DNA of 64,000 nucleotides from Knufia peltigerae (Eukaryota; Ascomycota; Eurotiomycetes; Chaetothyriales; Trichomeriaceae): the NCBI GenBank assembly GCA_030247855.1, contig JAPDRN010000001.1, positions 620,001 to 684,000 of the forward strand, given 5' to 3'. Positions 1-11,122 of the stretch are shown in pieces (the stretch's first letter is position 1; the number at the start of each line of letters is the position of its first letter). The notes beneath the pieces are model-generated. The model was not told where the DNA came from. It ran no database searches and worked only from the letters and a program-made list of their open reading frames with translations. The position numbers were made by a program, and so were the translations under genes.

Positions 1-1623
1 AGTTACAAGCAACTCATCATGTGAGGAACGGCTTGGGACGAAGCGGAGATTATTGTGATGCTCCCTCGCATTGTAGGCTACGCTCGGCTTGCTGTTGATC
101 CTGGAACAGAACAGCCCGACGCCACAGACGAAGCAGAAGCAGGGTTGACAGAATGCGGTGAAGCACCATATTCACAAGAACAAGGGTTTTATGCCGACTC
201 TGAAAAGCAAGTGAGGTGCGCAGAGGTTGGTCACAATGGTATTAAGCATCCCGTACGAGTACAACATACGAGTAACGAACCCCTGCTGCACCAAGTATGC
301 TTTGGCCTTTTGGTTGGCTTGTACGGGCATGTTGGTCGACGTATTTTGCAGGTACCTCCGAATTAGGCAAGTCTGGTTCCTGATCCGGCCTTTTCTCAGA
401 AGGCGTTTGCATTCTCCGTACATGCGATGGCAATTGGTTGGAAACGGGTTCCCTCGAAATGCGACCTCGCTTGACCCATCCTTTGGTTGTGTGTGTTTGC
501 ATTTGCACAACGGATGACCCTTCGAAATGACAACGGGTCATCGGAAGATATCGTAGAAGAGGAAAAGCTTCCAAGCTTCTGCATGTCGGTATCCAAGCGT
601 GGGGGGAGGTGCTTGAGCGAGCGGTGCATTAGCTCTGTCGCCTGTGATTCGTCATTTGGAAAATGCCTCATAGTAAAATGTCAACTTGCCGAGGGAATGG
701 TCCACCTCGTCCGACTCCAACAGCACAATGTTGCCTCTTCACACCCAATTACGCTGCTCTTCCATGCGCTCACAACCCACTGACCAGTGGCCGTCATATT
801 GGATAGACTGCTGCTAACTTTTTCGGCATGCAACAACATAGCTTGTCTGAGAAGGTGGGTGCAGCTGCGAATTGCATCTCCTCCTCACAATAACAGACTA
901 GGCCAGCATTGCATGCAGCCAGATGCTGATCGACAAGTACTGTACTCGTACCAGCATCTGATGTCGAGAGAACCCTTGAACCTGTTCGCAGCGGACCCTT
1001 TCCCACGCGTTTGGTTCTGGCCTCGATTTGTATCAATTGTGAGCTCGTGGATAGTCCGAGCGTCGATTCATACCACAACCCGCGTTTTCGAATCATTACG
1101 CAACCATTCTAGAATCTAGAGGTCTGAGCACTGTCCTGACCGTTTGTTGACCGCCTGTCTTTGCGCAGTGCTCCTTTGTGTTCAATGGGTGCTAGCTTCC
1201 GCAGGATGGAGTTGACAACCTCGAAACACGGGCCGCTGTGGATTCTCGCCATGTTGTGGAGAGCTATGAGACGAAGCAGTCCTCCGGTCATACTTTTGAT
1301 CGCGTTGGGTGATGCGAGTAGCGCGTACACAAGGGGGTGGTGGGCTCGCCAAAGCTCGATGAACTCGCATGTATGCATGCACGGGTGTGAAGGGGTCAGG
1401 TGCGGCAAGAGTCGAGGGTTGGAGATTGTGTTTGTCACATATTGGGTTACGATTGCACACTCCAACAAGTCATCTGCATCTCGTATGCGGCAGGTGTATT
1501 CGCTCTGCACGGCCCGCCCGTCAGAAAACGAGGGTGTAGGTAAGATTGTGAGACGGTCAGATTAACAGGTCATGCAGGATCGCCAATGTATGCCTGAACA
1601 ATGGTGAGCTGAAAATAATAATT

Positions 1624-1670
1624 TGTGTGCGTGTGTGTGTGTGTGTGTGTGCGCATGTGTGTTGTGTGTG
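1624..1670. repeat. GT microsatellite
   Basis: A run of GT dinucleotides, interrupted by a few GC and AT steps, in non-coding DNA. It is visible directly in the sequence and has no obvious relation to a gene. Confidence 0.9.
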
Positions 1671-3874
1671 GGAAGCAATAGAACGTATCCACGAGTGACA
1701 GTTTTGGTAGCGGATCGGTTGACGTCATCTCACTTGCTTGTAGGTAGATCCGGCTTCGTCTATGCAAAAACTACTGTGGTGCTGGGGATACTTGTAGGAG
1801 TAGGACTACTCCGAAGATGTTGGAGGGTTGTACAGCAGTATAGCCACGACACATGGGCATAGCCCGCTGCAGGGCACGACCAGGTATGATGCGCGTAGAT
1901 GAGACTTGGGGTGTCTGATGCCCTGAACCAGGCACCAAGGACTCAGATGCCAAGGACCTCAAGAGTCAGGAATTGGAGGTGTTCATGGTCGCTACTGATG
2001 CATGTCTGCGTCAGCTCTTGAGTAGTATGTACTCCGTATATTGAAGACATACTAGACGATTGGATCATCAACTTGAAGACGGGTCAACACGGAGAGCATT
2101 GCACTACACGAGTAGCATGGGGGGTCGTTCGAGACGCGGCACAAGGGAATAGTGACGAGCGACCTATACAAGTCCCTGGAACATTGCTACATTCGCAAGG
2201 GCATCGTCCAGCTGGGAATGGCATGATTGAGGTCATACCCTTCCATACGAGTGTGAAGAGTATATTGCCGGCCTTGCCGAACAGGGTCTATGTTGCCAGG
2301 GAATTCATAGTTTGAAGCCCTGGTACTCGGTACTCGTACATGGCAACCTTTACTCAAATACGTCAACGACAATAATACAAGTACCCTGACCCGTGTCGCT
2401 GGTTAACAAGAACCCTGATCAGCGATACTAGAAACGTGACGTTGCCTGGCAGGCCAGGCACAAAGGCATCATGGACCCTAATAGTGGTCTTGTGTTTTGT
2501 TGTTGTATGCGAAAAGATCGGCATGGCTTTGACATGAACATCAAACTGTTGATGCGACAAAATTAGGACAGCGACAACACGCTGTTTATCATTTGTGTGA
2601 AAGATTGTATGGTAACCATAGCACAAAGACTCTGTCAGACATGTTTCCAGCGATACTCTTGCCTCGTTGCTTTTCTCACCGATCAAAAGCTGTGATGAGT
2701 TGCCAGTGGGTGGCTACAATTTCTGCCCTTCATCCGATTCGATCCATGACATTGAGCAAGGGGGCCGAGGAGGTCGGTGGGTTTTTTGTTTTGAGTTGCA
2801 AGAGGTCGAGGGAGAAAGGGAAATGCTGGTTGGATGAAGATGAAATTCCCTGATACCTGTGGCATATTCCGCAGCTACATGCCTGCAATTATTCGTTACC
2901 GTACGGAGTATTGTTGGTTTGTTAGATCATACCATATTGTACGGAGGAGAAGCTGCTAGTGTAGGCGCCTCTGACGCCCACCAACAAAGCCTAAAGATAT
3001 GTCTGTCGTGGGCTGCCAATTTAGAGGCTAGCGCAGGGAGCCGGGTTGCTGGCAGGCCCCCCAAAGGGAATGAGGACTGCGCCTAGGGCACCTCCTACTC
3101 AAGTCTTCTGCGAGAACCGTCACATGGGCCCAAAATTGCCACTTGTCTGACCAAACATAATTTCCCGGCGTAAAAGGATTTTCCTTGTCCACACCCCCCC
3201 AAAGACCGACTACCGGTCCCCGTCCGGACAAAATTGTCTCCTTATAGGGAGTAGTCCGTCCCTGACTCGTAACAATACAGGTACTGACTGTATCCACCGC
3301 ACCAGCGAAAAATCCTGTTTTCCTCTCGTCAGTCAACGTTTTCTCGATCTCCCATCGACGCCAGAATCCCTGCTTACCCTCGCCTATTCTACTGGCTGCC
3401 ACCGCCAACTGCTCGCACTGCCGACCTGCTCACAAATCTCCAATTCTCTCTTCTTTGGCTCTGCTGTTGCCCGCACTTTTCCCTCATCAAAACAGCCATA
3501 TCCCGATCTCTCTTCTCTTCCCTCCAACCCTAACACACCACCATCTCCTACCTACCACTCTCCTCTCCCTCTCCTTCCGTCCTCTTCCTTTTGTTATTCA
3601 ACTCTATCGCCTTCTCTCCGCTTCATCTGGAGTTTGCGTAAGCAATCTCCTGTTTGTTCGCACGTATTTGGCTCTTCGAAATCGCGTCTAGCGTTTCGTT
3701 CATCCTACGGCTTCCGACACCTCTGCGCAGTCCGTACATCGCCACCCGCCCTGCTCGACCTTTTTAGACATCACCTGCGTCGTCTCTGGACGATTCCCTC
3801 TCCTTTACTTGTTTCCTACTCTACGGTCTATCCGGTTTTCAGTCGAGTCCAACCATTTCCAACATCCCATCACC

Positions 3875-3895
3875 ATGTCGAGATACAATTTATAA
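3875..3895 (+). promoter_or_regulatory. Short upstream ORF in the leader of the DUF2457-like gene
   Basis: An ATG in a near-ideal fungal start context (CACC before the ATG) opens a six-codon frame (MSRYNL) that ends at TAA, about 150 nt before the presumed start of the main protein. If the transcript starts upstream, as the pyrimidine-rich tract from about 3400 suggests, ribosomes would meet this ATG first. It could dampen translation of the main frame. Alternatively it lies in a 5' UTR intron or upstream of the real transcription start. Confidence 0.4.
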
Positions 3896-4046
3896 CAACG
3901 GCGGTCCTCAGGGCCAACCGTACCAAATAAACACCAGTCCTCTCCGGGATTTGTGTTCTTGTCGTGCCTGACGAAGTTCTCTCTCCAAGAAGGATTCATA
4001 AGATTCCACGGCCCATCCACCATTCTATCACCTTTTATAGACTCCG

Positions 4047-6323
4047 ATGGCACACCACCAAAAACATCAAACAGACGCCCGCAGAAATTCAACCATGCAG
4101 AGCCTACTCAAAATGTTGAATCTCTCCACTGCTCCCACCGTTGCTCTGTCCGACGAAGAGGTCAACGCTGAGGCAGATGAACCTCCGGACGATCACATCG
4201 CATCCCTCAAGATGCCTTCCCGAACTCGCTCCGTCGCTCTACCGCGTACTCACCGCGAATCTCTTTTGACCCGCGCCATAATGGCAGAGTCAAAACACGA
4301 CGAACGTTCTCCTACCTCTTCTTCGACCCGCGGCCTTTCGACTACCTCCTCCCATAGTACGGCGAGCATGGCCTCTACCGCCGAGTTGACCAGCGATGGA
4401 GACCTTACCAGTCCCTCTCGTTCGGCCACGCCAAGTCCGCCACCGCCTCCTGGTCGTTTTACCCAGTTGGTGAACGGCAGGAAACCCTCTCCCGTACCCT
4501 CGAAGATACTCATCGCACCGAACTCTAAGGATGAAAGACCAAGCGTTGCCAATGTCGGTGAAGCCGCGGTCGAGAAGAGTCTTGGCCGAAAGCGCTGCAT
4601 CATGTTTGCTTGCGCTGGCACTGATTCTGAGAAGAGCAAGGATGATGTGTCGGTGCCGAAAGATAAAGCTACAGAACCAGAGGTCCCGAAGAGAAAATGC
4701 ATGCTCACATTTGCTTGCCCTACCCGTACAAGTTCCGGCGAAGGCAAGCCTCAACTCTCCAAGTTGCGCGTCGAGCACAAATCTCCTCGTCGTTTGTCGC
4801 CGGCTCCTACTTCAAGACGTAGACCGAGTACAGAGTCTGCCGACCTTACCGGTCGATCGGCCGAGACTGCTATTGCAGCATCCGCCGACCGGACCAGGGT
4901 CAACCCTCCTTCTCCCAAGTCAGCTTTCCATGAATTTGGCAGCTCACACGATGAGACGGATGCATGGATCGACAGGCCTAACCAGCACAAGGGAAAGCTG
5001 ACCCTCGACGACTGTATGAAGAAAGAGAACAAGATCCGCCAGATCGGTCGAGAAGCTGAAGAGGAGGCTGAAGAGGAAGAGCGTGAGCAAGAAGAGTTTG
5101 AAGAGGAGCTCGAGGACAATGAAGCACATGTTGATGACTTTGCTCCCTCTGACGAGGAGTCGGATGGCGGAAATGAGTCCGATGATGAAGGTGGTTTCGC
5201 CAGCTCTGACGAGGAAAGTGATGCTGGATCAGACTATCAGTTCTGGGCACCCACCAGAACCACCACCCGCAACACGAGCATTGACAACATGCACATCACC
5301 CATTTCAGCTCTCGTCGCCAATCGGACGCGAGCTCTATCGACTCCGAAGAACACTCTGGTGGTCTTCCACTCTTCTCGGCTAGAAAGCAGCTCGGCAAGT
5401 ACCATGGCAATGGTCATCGAATTTCCAAGATGCGACCTGGAACACCAGAGCTGCCGGATAGCACTGACTTCGTCTGTGGTACTCTCGACGAGGATCGTCC
5501 GTTGGAGGCGGCATATATCTCATGTCGTGAACAACGCAAGCGAGAGAAACATATCCCAATCCCCCAGGACATCGACCCAAGTTTCCCTACCACCGATCCT
5601 GAGGAAGAGGAAGACGAAGTCGACGATGTGGTCCAGTCACAGCCTAGTTCGGATGAGCCTCGCTGGCTCACAGAGCAGTTTGGTGCACTCGAAGATATCC
5701 GTGGACGTCGCAAGACATCAATAACTTCCCCGCGGGAATCTTCTCCACGACCTGGATATCCAGCTCGCCGAGGGCTACACCGGTCACCGCCACCAAAGCA
5801 CATGGTAACCCGCTCTCCTCCGCCAAGAAGGCTTTTTGGACATTCTCCCACGAGAATGAGGTCTCCCCCTCCACCTGCCCGTCTACGCTCGCCACGAGGA
5901 TCCCCAACTGGTCTCAAGACTCCTCAGCTCAACATGAGGGGCTTGGCTCAGCGGCCCAACATGGAACGTACAGCTTCTCTTCCAGACACTCCAAACCCAT
6001 TCTTCAAAAACTTCAAGGTTGGAAGTGCATCCATTTCCAACATTGCTTCTGGGGCTGTAACCCCTGCTATTGAGGAACCTCCACGTGCTGATATGCACGT
6101 CAGAGGTCCAGTCGACATTGTCATTGGCCTTGAGAAAAAGCGTCAGAAGAGAAAAGAAAAGTTCTGGCGTCAGCACTGCCGCAAGGTAGCAAAAGAACAA
6201 GCTGAACGAAAACCCCTTCGCGGCCGCGGTGCCGAAAGAATGAAGGAGCTTGGTCTTGAATGCGCCGAGCGTATGAAGGGCTATGGCGTCGGCCAACAAA
6301 CCCAACTGGTGATTTCACTTTAA
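4047..6323 (+). CDS. Acidic, serine/proline-rich fungal protein of the DUF2457 type
   Basis: A single uninterrupted 758-codon frame. The N-terminal third is Ser/Thr/Pro-rich and includes two short related cysteine-containing motifs (RCIMFACAG near residue 184 and KCMLTFACPTR near 216). A block starting TLDDCMKKENKIRQ near residue 320 leads into a long Glu/Asp-rich coiled or disordered stretch and then SDYQFWAP near 397; this arrangement is what I remember of the fungal Pfam family DUF2457, whose role is unknown. The C-terminal part has a basic SPPPxR-rich region and a conserved-looking block, VDIVIGLEKKRQKRKEKFWR, near residue 690. No signal peptide or membrane segment is seen. Met1 (4047) and Met17 (4095) are both possible starts; the latter has the better context. 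Family assignment is from memory, so moderate confidence; the coding call itself is secure. Confidence 0.75.
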   Translation: MAHHQKHQTDARRNSTMQSLLKMLNLSTAPTVALSDEEVNAEADEPPDDHIASLKMPSRTRSVALPRTHRESLLTRAIMAESKHDERSPTSSSTRGLSTTSSHSTASMASTAELTSDGDLTSPSRSATPSPPPPPGRFTQLVNGRKPSPVPSKILIAPNSKDERPSVANVGEAAVEKSLGRKRCIMFACAGTDSEKSKDDVSVPKDKATEPEVPKRKCMLTFACPTRTSSGEGKPQLSKLRVEHKSPRRLSPAPTSRRRPSTESADLTGRSAETAIAASADRTRVNPPSPKSAFHEFGSSHDETDAWIDRPNQHKGKLTLDDCMKKENKIRQIGREAEEEAEEEEREQEEFEEELEDNEAHVDDFAPSDEESDGGNESDDEGGFASSDEESDAGSDYQFWAPTRTTTRNTSIDNMHITHFSSRRQSDASSIDSEEHSGGLPLFSARKQLGKYHGNGHRISKMRPGTPELPDSTDFVCGTLDEDRPLEAAYISCREQRKREKHIPIPQDIDPSFPTTDPEEEEDEVDDVVQSQPSSDEPRWLTEQFGALEDIRGRRKTSITSPRESSPRPGYPARRGLHRSPPPKHMVTRSPPPRRLFGHSPTRMRSPPPPARLRSPRGSPTGLKTPQLNMRGLAQRPNMERTASLPDTPNPFFKNFKVGSASISNIASGAVTPAIEEPPRADMHVRGPVDIVIGLEKKRQKRKEKFWRQHCRKVAKEQAERKPLRGRGAERMKELGLECAERMKGYGVGQQTQLVISL

Positions 6324-7069
6324 TTTACTGGAATCACTTGTTCTCATGCATGGCCATCGCGCCAGCATTGCACATACTCATTTTTATTTGTACGACTTTT
6401 TCAAGGGTGTTGAACCCTCTTTGTTTGTAGCGCCTTGGGGTTGCCTTTTGCACCAGGGCCTGATGACCTTTCACTTACCCATGGACTCTTCCGAAGCCCA
6501 TGTTGGTCTCGGCTCGGCAGTATTCCATTGAGCTTGCATGCATATTCCGAGCATAGCAATGGGCGTTTTATGGGATTGGTAAATACATATGACCATCAGC
6601 ATGGTCCTCAGAATACAGAGAGCTTCTCTCGGGCAAAGACTCGATTGAGAGCCTGAATGCACAAATCCAGATTGAGAAGATTTCCTTTGAGATATTATCC
6701 AGTTACAGTTGTTCCATGTGTTCACGTAGAATCGTGTGGTACTCTGTATGTCCAGGCGAGAACATGTTATCGTGTCCTTTGCCCTCACAGCCGTCGATCG
6801 ATAGATTACAGTCACGTGCATTATTTCACTTGGCGCGATATTACCCGATGCGGCCTGATGTGTTTCTGCTGCGCTTTCGGCTCATCCAACAAACGTGACA
6901 TGACATTGACATCTGGCCGCTTGTCCATCGTCTTTTTCCAAGCATTAAAGTGAGCGAAAAGAAAGACCGCCGACCTCCATTTCACAGCCAGCAATTTTCA
7001 TTTGCAGTTTCTCAGTGATAGAGATTGTCAGAATCCATCGTTTGTGTGTCCTTTGAATCTGACCGCATC
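6324..7069. other. Intergenic region, 3' end of the acidic-protein gene and sar1 promoter
   Basis: Tandem + strand genes flank this 746-bp gap. Nothing coding is seen. It contains an E-box-like palindrome CACGTG at 6813-6818, about 255 bp upstream of the sar1 start codon, which could be a basic helix-loop-helix site; that role is only inferred from the core sequence. Confidence 0.5.
6813..6818. promoter_or_regulatory. E-box (CACGTG) upstream of sar1
   Basis: A perfect CACGTG hexamer inside TCACGTGCA in the sar1 promoter. In fungi this core is bound by bHLH factors. A single hexamer can occur by chance, so this is a weak regulatory call. Confidence 0.3.
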
Positions 7070-8083
7070 ATGTGGATCGTCAACTGGTGTATGTTGGAAG
7101 ACGCTACTTCTGGATATCGTCACGAAATGCTGATACGATTTGTTTCTCAGTCTACGACATCCTTGCGTCGCTCGGCCTACTCAACAAACATGCCAAATTA
7201 CTCTTCCTCGGACTGGACAATGCCGGAAAGACGACGTTATTACACATGCTGAAGGTACGGGTGCAAGGCCGGGACACGGGGTCCCAAAACGCAAAAGAGA
7301 CAAAGAGACACGGAGACAAGGACACGTTTTGGGAGTCAAGGCAACAACAAACAATGCTGACGGTTGGTTTTTGTAGAACGACCGAGTCGCGATCCTTCAA
7401 CCTACACTACATCCTAGTACGGTTTACTCTACCCCCCCCTGGCAAAGTTCTTTTCGAACTCGTCGTTTCTGACCATGATCCCACAGCTTCCGAAGAACTG
7501 GCGATCGGTAACAACAGGTTCACGACCTTTGATCTCGGTGGTCATCAGCAAGGTATGCGATACCCCCCTCCCTCGGCAGCATTTGCAAAAAGCAAAACGA
7601 AAAAAAAAACAACACCAGAAATGATTTGTTTGGACTGACGTTCAACCTCTTGCACAGCCCGCCGTCTGTGGCGTGATTACTTTCCCGAAGTGTCCGGCAT
7701 CGTTTTCCTCGTCGACGCCAAAGACCACGAACGTCTCCCCGAAGCCAAAGCCGAACTCGACGCCCTCCTCGCCATGGAAGACCTCGCAAAGACCCCCTTC
7801 CTCATCCTCGGTAACAAGATCGATCACCCCGACGCCGTGTCGGAGGATGAGTTGAGACACCAGTTGGGTCTGTATCAAACGACGGGCAAGGGCAAGGTGC
7901 CGTTGGAAGGAATCCGACCCATCGAGGTGTTTATGTGCAGCGTCGTCATGAGACAAGGTGAGTTTTTGGCCCTCCCCCACAAAATGTCCTTTGGATGGTG
8001 CACCGGAACAACTCTCTGACCCGGGGGTTCTGAAAATTACAGGTTACGGTGAAGGTATCCGATGGTTGGCGCAGTACGTGTAG
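7070..8083 (+). CDS. sar1: Small COPII coat GTPase Sar1
   Basis: Six exons join in frame: 7070-7088, 7151-7254, 7377-7416, 7487-7552, 7658-7957 and 8043-8083, giving 189 residues, the usual Sar1 length. Sar1 is the Arf-family GTPase that is activated by Sec12 on the ER membrane and recruits Sec23/24 to start COPII vesicles. The protein starts MWIVNWFYDIL, the amphipathic N-terminal helix typical of Sar1 (no myristoylated glycine as in Arf). G-motifs are GLDNAGKT (27-34), TSEEL in the switch I segment, DLGGHQQ in switch II and NKID. The insertion before the last helix (TTGKGKVPLEG) and the C terminus GYGEGIRWLAQYV are also Sar1-specific. All five introns are GT-AG; the first splits a Phe codon after only 19 coding bases. 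Assignment is essentially certain. Confidence 0.97.
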
Positions 8084-9919
8084 ACCGTACACAACACCAC
8101 AACGTTGCTGTACATGACAAAGTCGAGACGGGTTCTTCTCTCCGGGTCAATCCTCCCTGCCAACATGAATCGTTATGTTTGACCTCTCGGGAGGGGGGAA
8201 CTCTCAAGCTCGAGATGGGTTGGCTCGAGTCCCGTTCAAAGCAAACACAATTGGATGCGCAGTGAAGTAGCAAATGCATTTTATTGTGCCGGCCAAATGC
8301 TTTTTGTCGTTCCTGTTTCCTACGTGTCTTGTGTGCCTGCGTACAAGCTCAAGAGGACTCGAGTTCAATCCCCGCCGTTGGAGAATCAAGAATACCAAAG
8401 TACCTAGGTAGTAATGTCAAGACCATGAAATTCGAATACAGAGCGATATTATTATTGTTATTGTTGATTAGACGACGACGACGAGGACGACGTTTCGTTT
8501 TTTTGTTTTTCCTTTTGGTTCTGGCCATGGTTTCGTTCTCTATACCGTCAAGGTCGTTTTTCTGGCAGATTCGATGGCTTCGCTGATTTCAAGTTCCATG
8601 TTTGACAGACAGTGGACAGGACAATGCATGCACCGGTGAATGGTTGGACCTTTTCTTTTTAAACTTTCCAACCCGACCTCTTTCTCACTTTTCTGTCCAT
8701 CTAGGTACACTCATATGGACCTTGACAAAAGGTCAAGGAGTTGTGAGATTACGAGGTCAGAGGGGGGGGGGAGAGAGAGGGATTGGTTGTCCTCCCCCAA
8801 AAAAACCTACACACATCACCATAAACGAATCAATCAGTGTCAAACGTAAACGAAAGCAGACGCCGACGCCCTTTGAACAACATCCTCAAAAAGATCTTGT
8901 GTCAAAGATACCGACCCGATCGATGTCGGGATGAGAGGATTGAAACAAAGACGACGACAACCTCTGGGAGGCAAAGTGATAAAACAGTCCTTGCAAAAGC
9001 AACTCCTCACTTTACAAAAAACTTTCGCCTGCTTCTTTGAAAGGGTATTCTTTCCTTGACAAGAAAAAAAAGAAAGAAAAGTAAGGCACATGTTCTACTA
9101 TTCTGAAGGGAAAGAAACACAACTCGTCATCTCTGCTGGCAATGCTGTGCTGGTAATAGATATTCTTGCGTACGATCGTCGTTCTAGTCGAGGAAAGGCT
9201 CTAACTCGTCAGGCATCAGAACATCAATGGATAGAGAGAGAGAGAGAGGGAGAGAGAGAGAGAGAGAGAAACAGGTAAAAAGCCATCTTGCATGTTACAG
9301 GAGGAGGATCTGAGAAGATGCGTATCCGACGCCTGGCCGCCCTCGCATTTCGTCTCCCCATCATCTTCCAATTCTCTTTCGTTTGCTCACACACTTTAAC
9401 ACAGCGGTAAAAAAAGGGGAGGATTGCATCTTGAATTAGTATCGCCAAGGCCAAAAAACTAATGCCCATGTCCCATAGTCCCATAGTCCTGGATCCCAGA
9501 GAGTCGATCTGTCCATTGCCCTTTTCAATGACTTGTGAAAGCATGAGAGAGAAAGTCCGTGCCTGGTTTCAACTCGATCCCCCGTGCTTGACAGCCTTGT
9601 TTCAAGAATGTGCTGGATGGTTGCAAGTACATGTTTTCGTCGCGTTTGTTGTGTAACTCATCGAGTATGATTTCGCCGAAGAATCGTACTCGGCCAAAGG
9701 GAATTCGTCAACGTATGGAGGCGAGGAGGCTAGAACTGGCAAAAAAAACTCGTCTACAGGACCAATATTGAGGCGCGGAGTAAGGTAGATTGTTTAGTCG
9801 CACACTGCCGAACCGAGGGAGAATAGACACCGATTACCGTTTCGTAGGGGAAGGTAGAAGGCGATCCTATCTTCTTCCAAATCTGCTATCACGTTCTCGT
9901 ATCAGCCCAAGTCGAGAGA
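8084..9919. other. Convergent 3' regions of sar1 and the PP1 gene
   Basis: The two flanking genes point toward each other, so this 1.8-kb stretch should hold both 3' UTRs. It is low-complexity in places: an ACG-rich run near 8470, a poly-G/GA run near 8761-8780, and a GA microsatellite at 9233-9269. Short open frames here have no family likeness. I see no gene. Confidence 0.55.
9233..9269. repeat. GA microsatellite
   Basis: A run of GA dinucleotides with one GG interruption, lying between two convergent genes. Directly visible; no inferred function. Confidence 0.9.
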
Positions 9920-11122
9920 CTAGTTTTTGGACTTGCGAGGCGGAGTAGTAGGCCTGCTTGAGCCCTTAGAGGCATAGACATACTTTTGTTTCTTTTCGGC
10001 AGGTTTGAGGATCTGTTTCAGGCTGTTAGCAAGTGACGAATTCCAGGGGCTCAACACTCCACGGCATACCTGGAACGAGCACAAGAGGCTTTCATCGACG
10101 CTCATCATGGCTCCAGCATTATCAAACTCGCCACAATAATTCGGTGCGCTGAACAACGTGACAAGCTGTCGTTTGGAGAAGAACTCGTAACCATCCTCGA
10201 CTACCTGGTGAGCACGGCAAATCAAGTCCATGTCGTGCTTCTGCAAGAACCTCGAGACGACATCGGGGCCGAAGGTGAACGAGACACCTCGGTCGTTTTC
10301 GCTCCACCCCGTGATGTCCTTGTCGGGATCGGACCAGAGCAAGTCGCAGAGAAGACCGCAGTCGGGGATCTATGCCTGTCAGTAGTTTTCTTCGACATGA
10401 TACGTGCGCAAAGTGCAATAGCGCGGTGACCGTTGGGACATTCTTGTGCAACATGAAGGAAATGATCGGCTTACATCCGTGGGACGCATGACGCGACGTA
10501 TTTGTTCCATCGAGTTGAGATCAGGGCTCAATCCTCCATGCATGGTGAAGATCTTTTCATCGATGATCGCAGCGATTGGCAGACAGTTGAAGCAATCCGT
10601 AAAGGTCTTCCACAACTTGATGTTGTATCGCCGTTTGCATTCATCGTAGAAGCCGTAAATACGGTTGATGCTAGCACATTCGTGGTTTCCTCGCAGGACG
10701 AAGAAATTCTCTGGATATTTGATCTTGTAGGCCAGAAGCAGGCAGATGGTCTCGAGGGATTGTTTGCCACGATCCACGTAGTCTCCGAGGAAGAGGTAGT
10801 TCGCTTCGGGAGGGAAACCGCCGTATTCGAACAGGCGAAGAAGATCGTAGTATTGACCGTGAATATCGCCACAAATCTACCAAGGCACGGTCAGTGAGAG
10901 GTTCTCCCGTATGTTGCCGTCATCGCGGCCATCGCATCATACCTTGATTGGGGCTTCCAACTCGAGCAATATAGGTTGAGAAATGAAAATTTCCCGTGCC
11001 TTTGTGCACAAGTATCGAATCTCTGTCTCTAGCAACTGCACTTGCTTTCCAGGCCTGCTTCCTCTCACTTCGAGCAGCCGATCAATGACAGAGTCTAAAT
11101 CCACCTCATGCTGTTCTGCCAT
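9920..11122 (-). CDS. glc7: Serine/threonine protein phosphatase PP1, catalytic subunit
   Basis: Four exons on the minus strand (11122-10943, 10876-10475, 10369-10070, 10012-9920) encode 324 residues, normal for PP1. The enzyme removes phosphate from Ser/Thr and acts in mitosis, glycogen metabolism and many other processes through targeting subunits (Glc7 in yeast, BimG in Aspergillus). Metal-binding and catalytic motifs are intact: GDIHG (63-67), GDYVDRG (91-97), GNHE (123-126) and the downstream HQV and SAPNYCGEFDNAGAMM segments. PP1 rather than PP2A is shown by the N terminus (VDSVIDRLLEVRG-type) and the C-terminal tail, whose TPPRK resembles the Cdk-phosphorylated TPPR of PP1. Introns interrupt at K60, D194 and Q294, all between codons. 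The first exon starts at the only ATG giving the family N terminus. Confidence 0.98.

Larger units (their letters stand above)
1..4046. other. Non-coding left flank and leader of the acidic-protein gene
   Basis: No open frame here exceeds about 135 codons and none resembles a known family. The stretch holds a GT microsatellite (1624-1670), two exact copies of the 9-mer TACGGAGTA (2030-2038 in inverted form and 2902-2910), and from about 3400 a strongly pyrimidine-rich tract typical of fungal core promoters and leaders. The last 700 bases or so are probably the promoter and 5' UTR of the gene that starts at 4047. Confidence 0.6.

Noticed and set aside
3028..3408. 126-codon minus-strand frame in the promoter of the acidic-protein gene
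   Set aside because: No family resemblance and located in the presumed promoter.
8344..8390. TTCAATCC stretch resembling a tRNA T-loop
   Set aside because: No matching A-box, acceptor stem or anticodon arm could be found around it.
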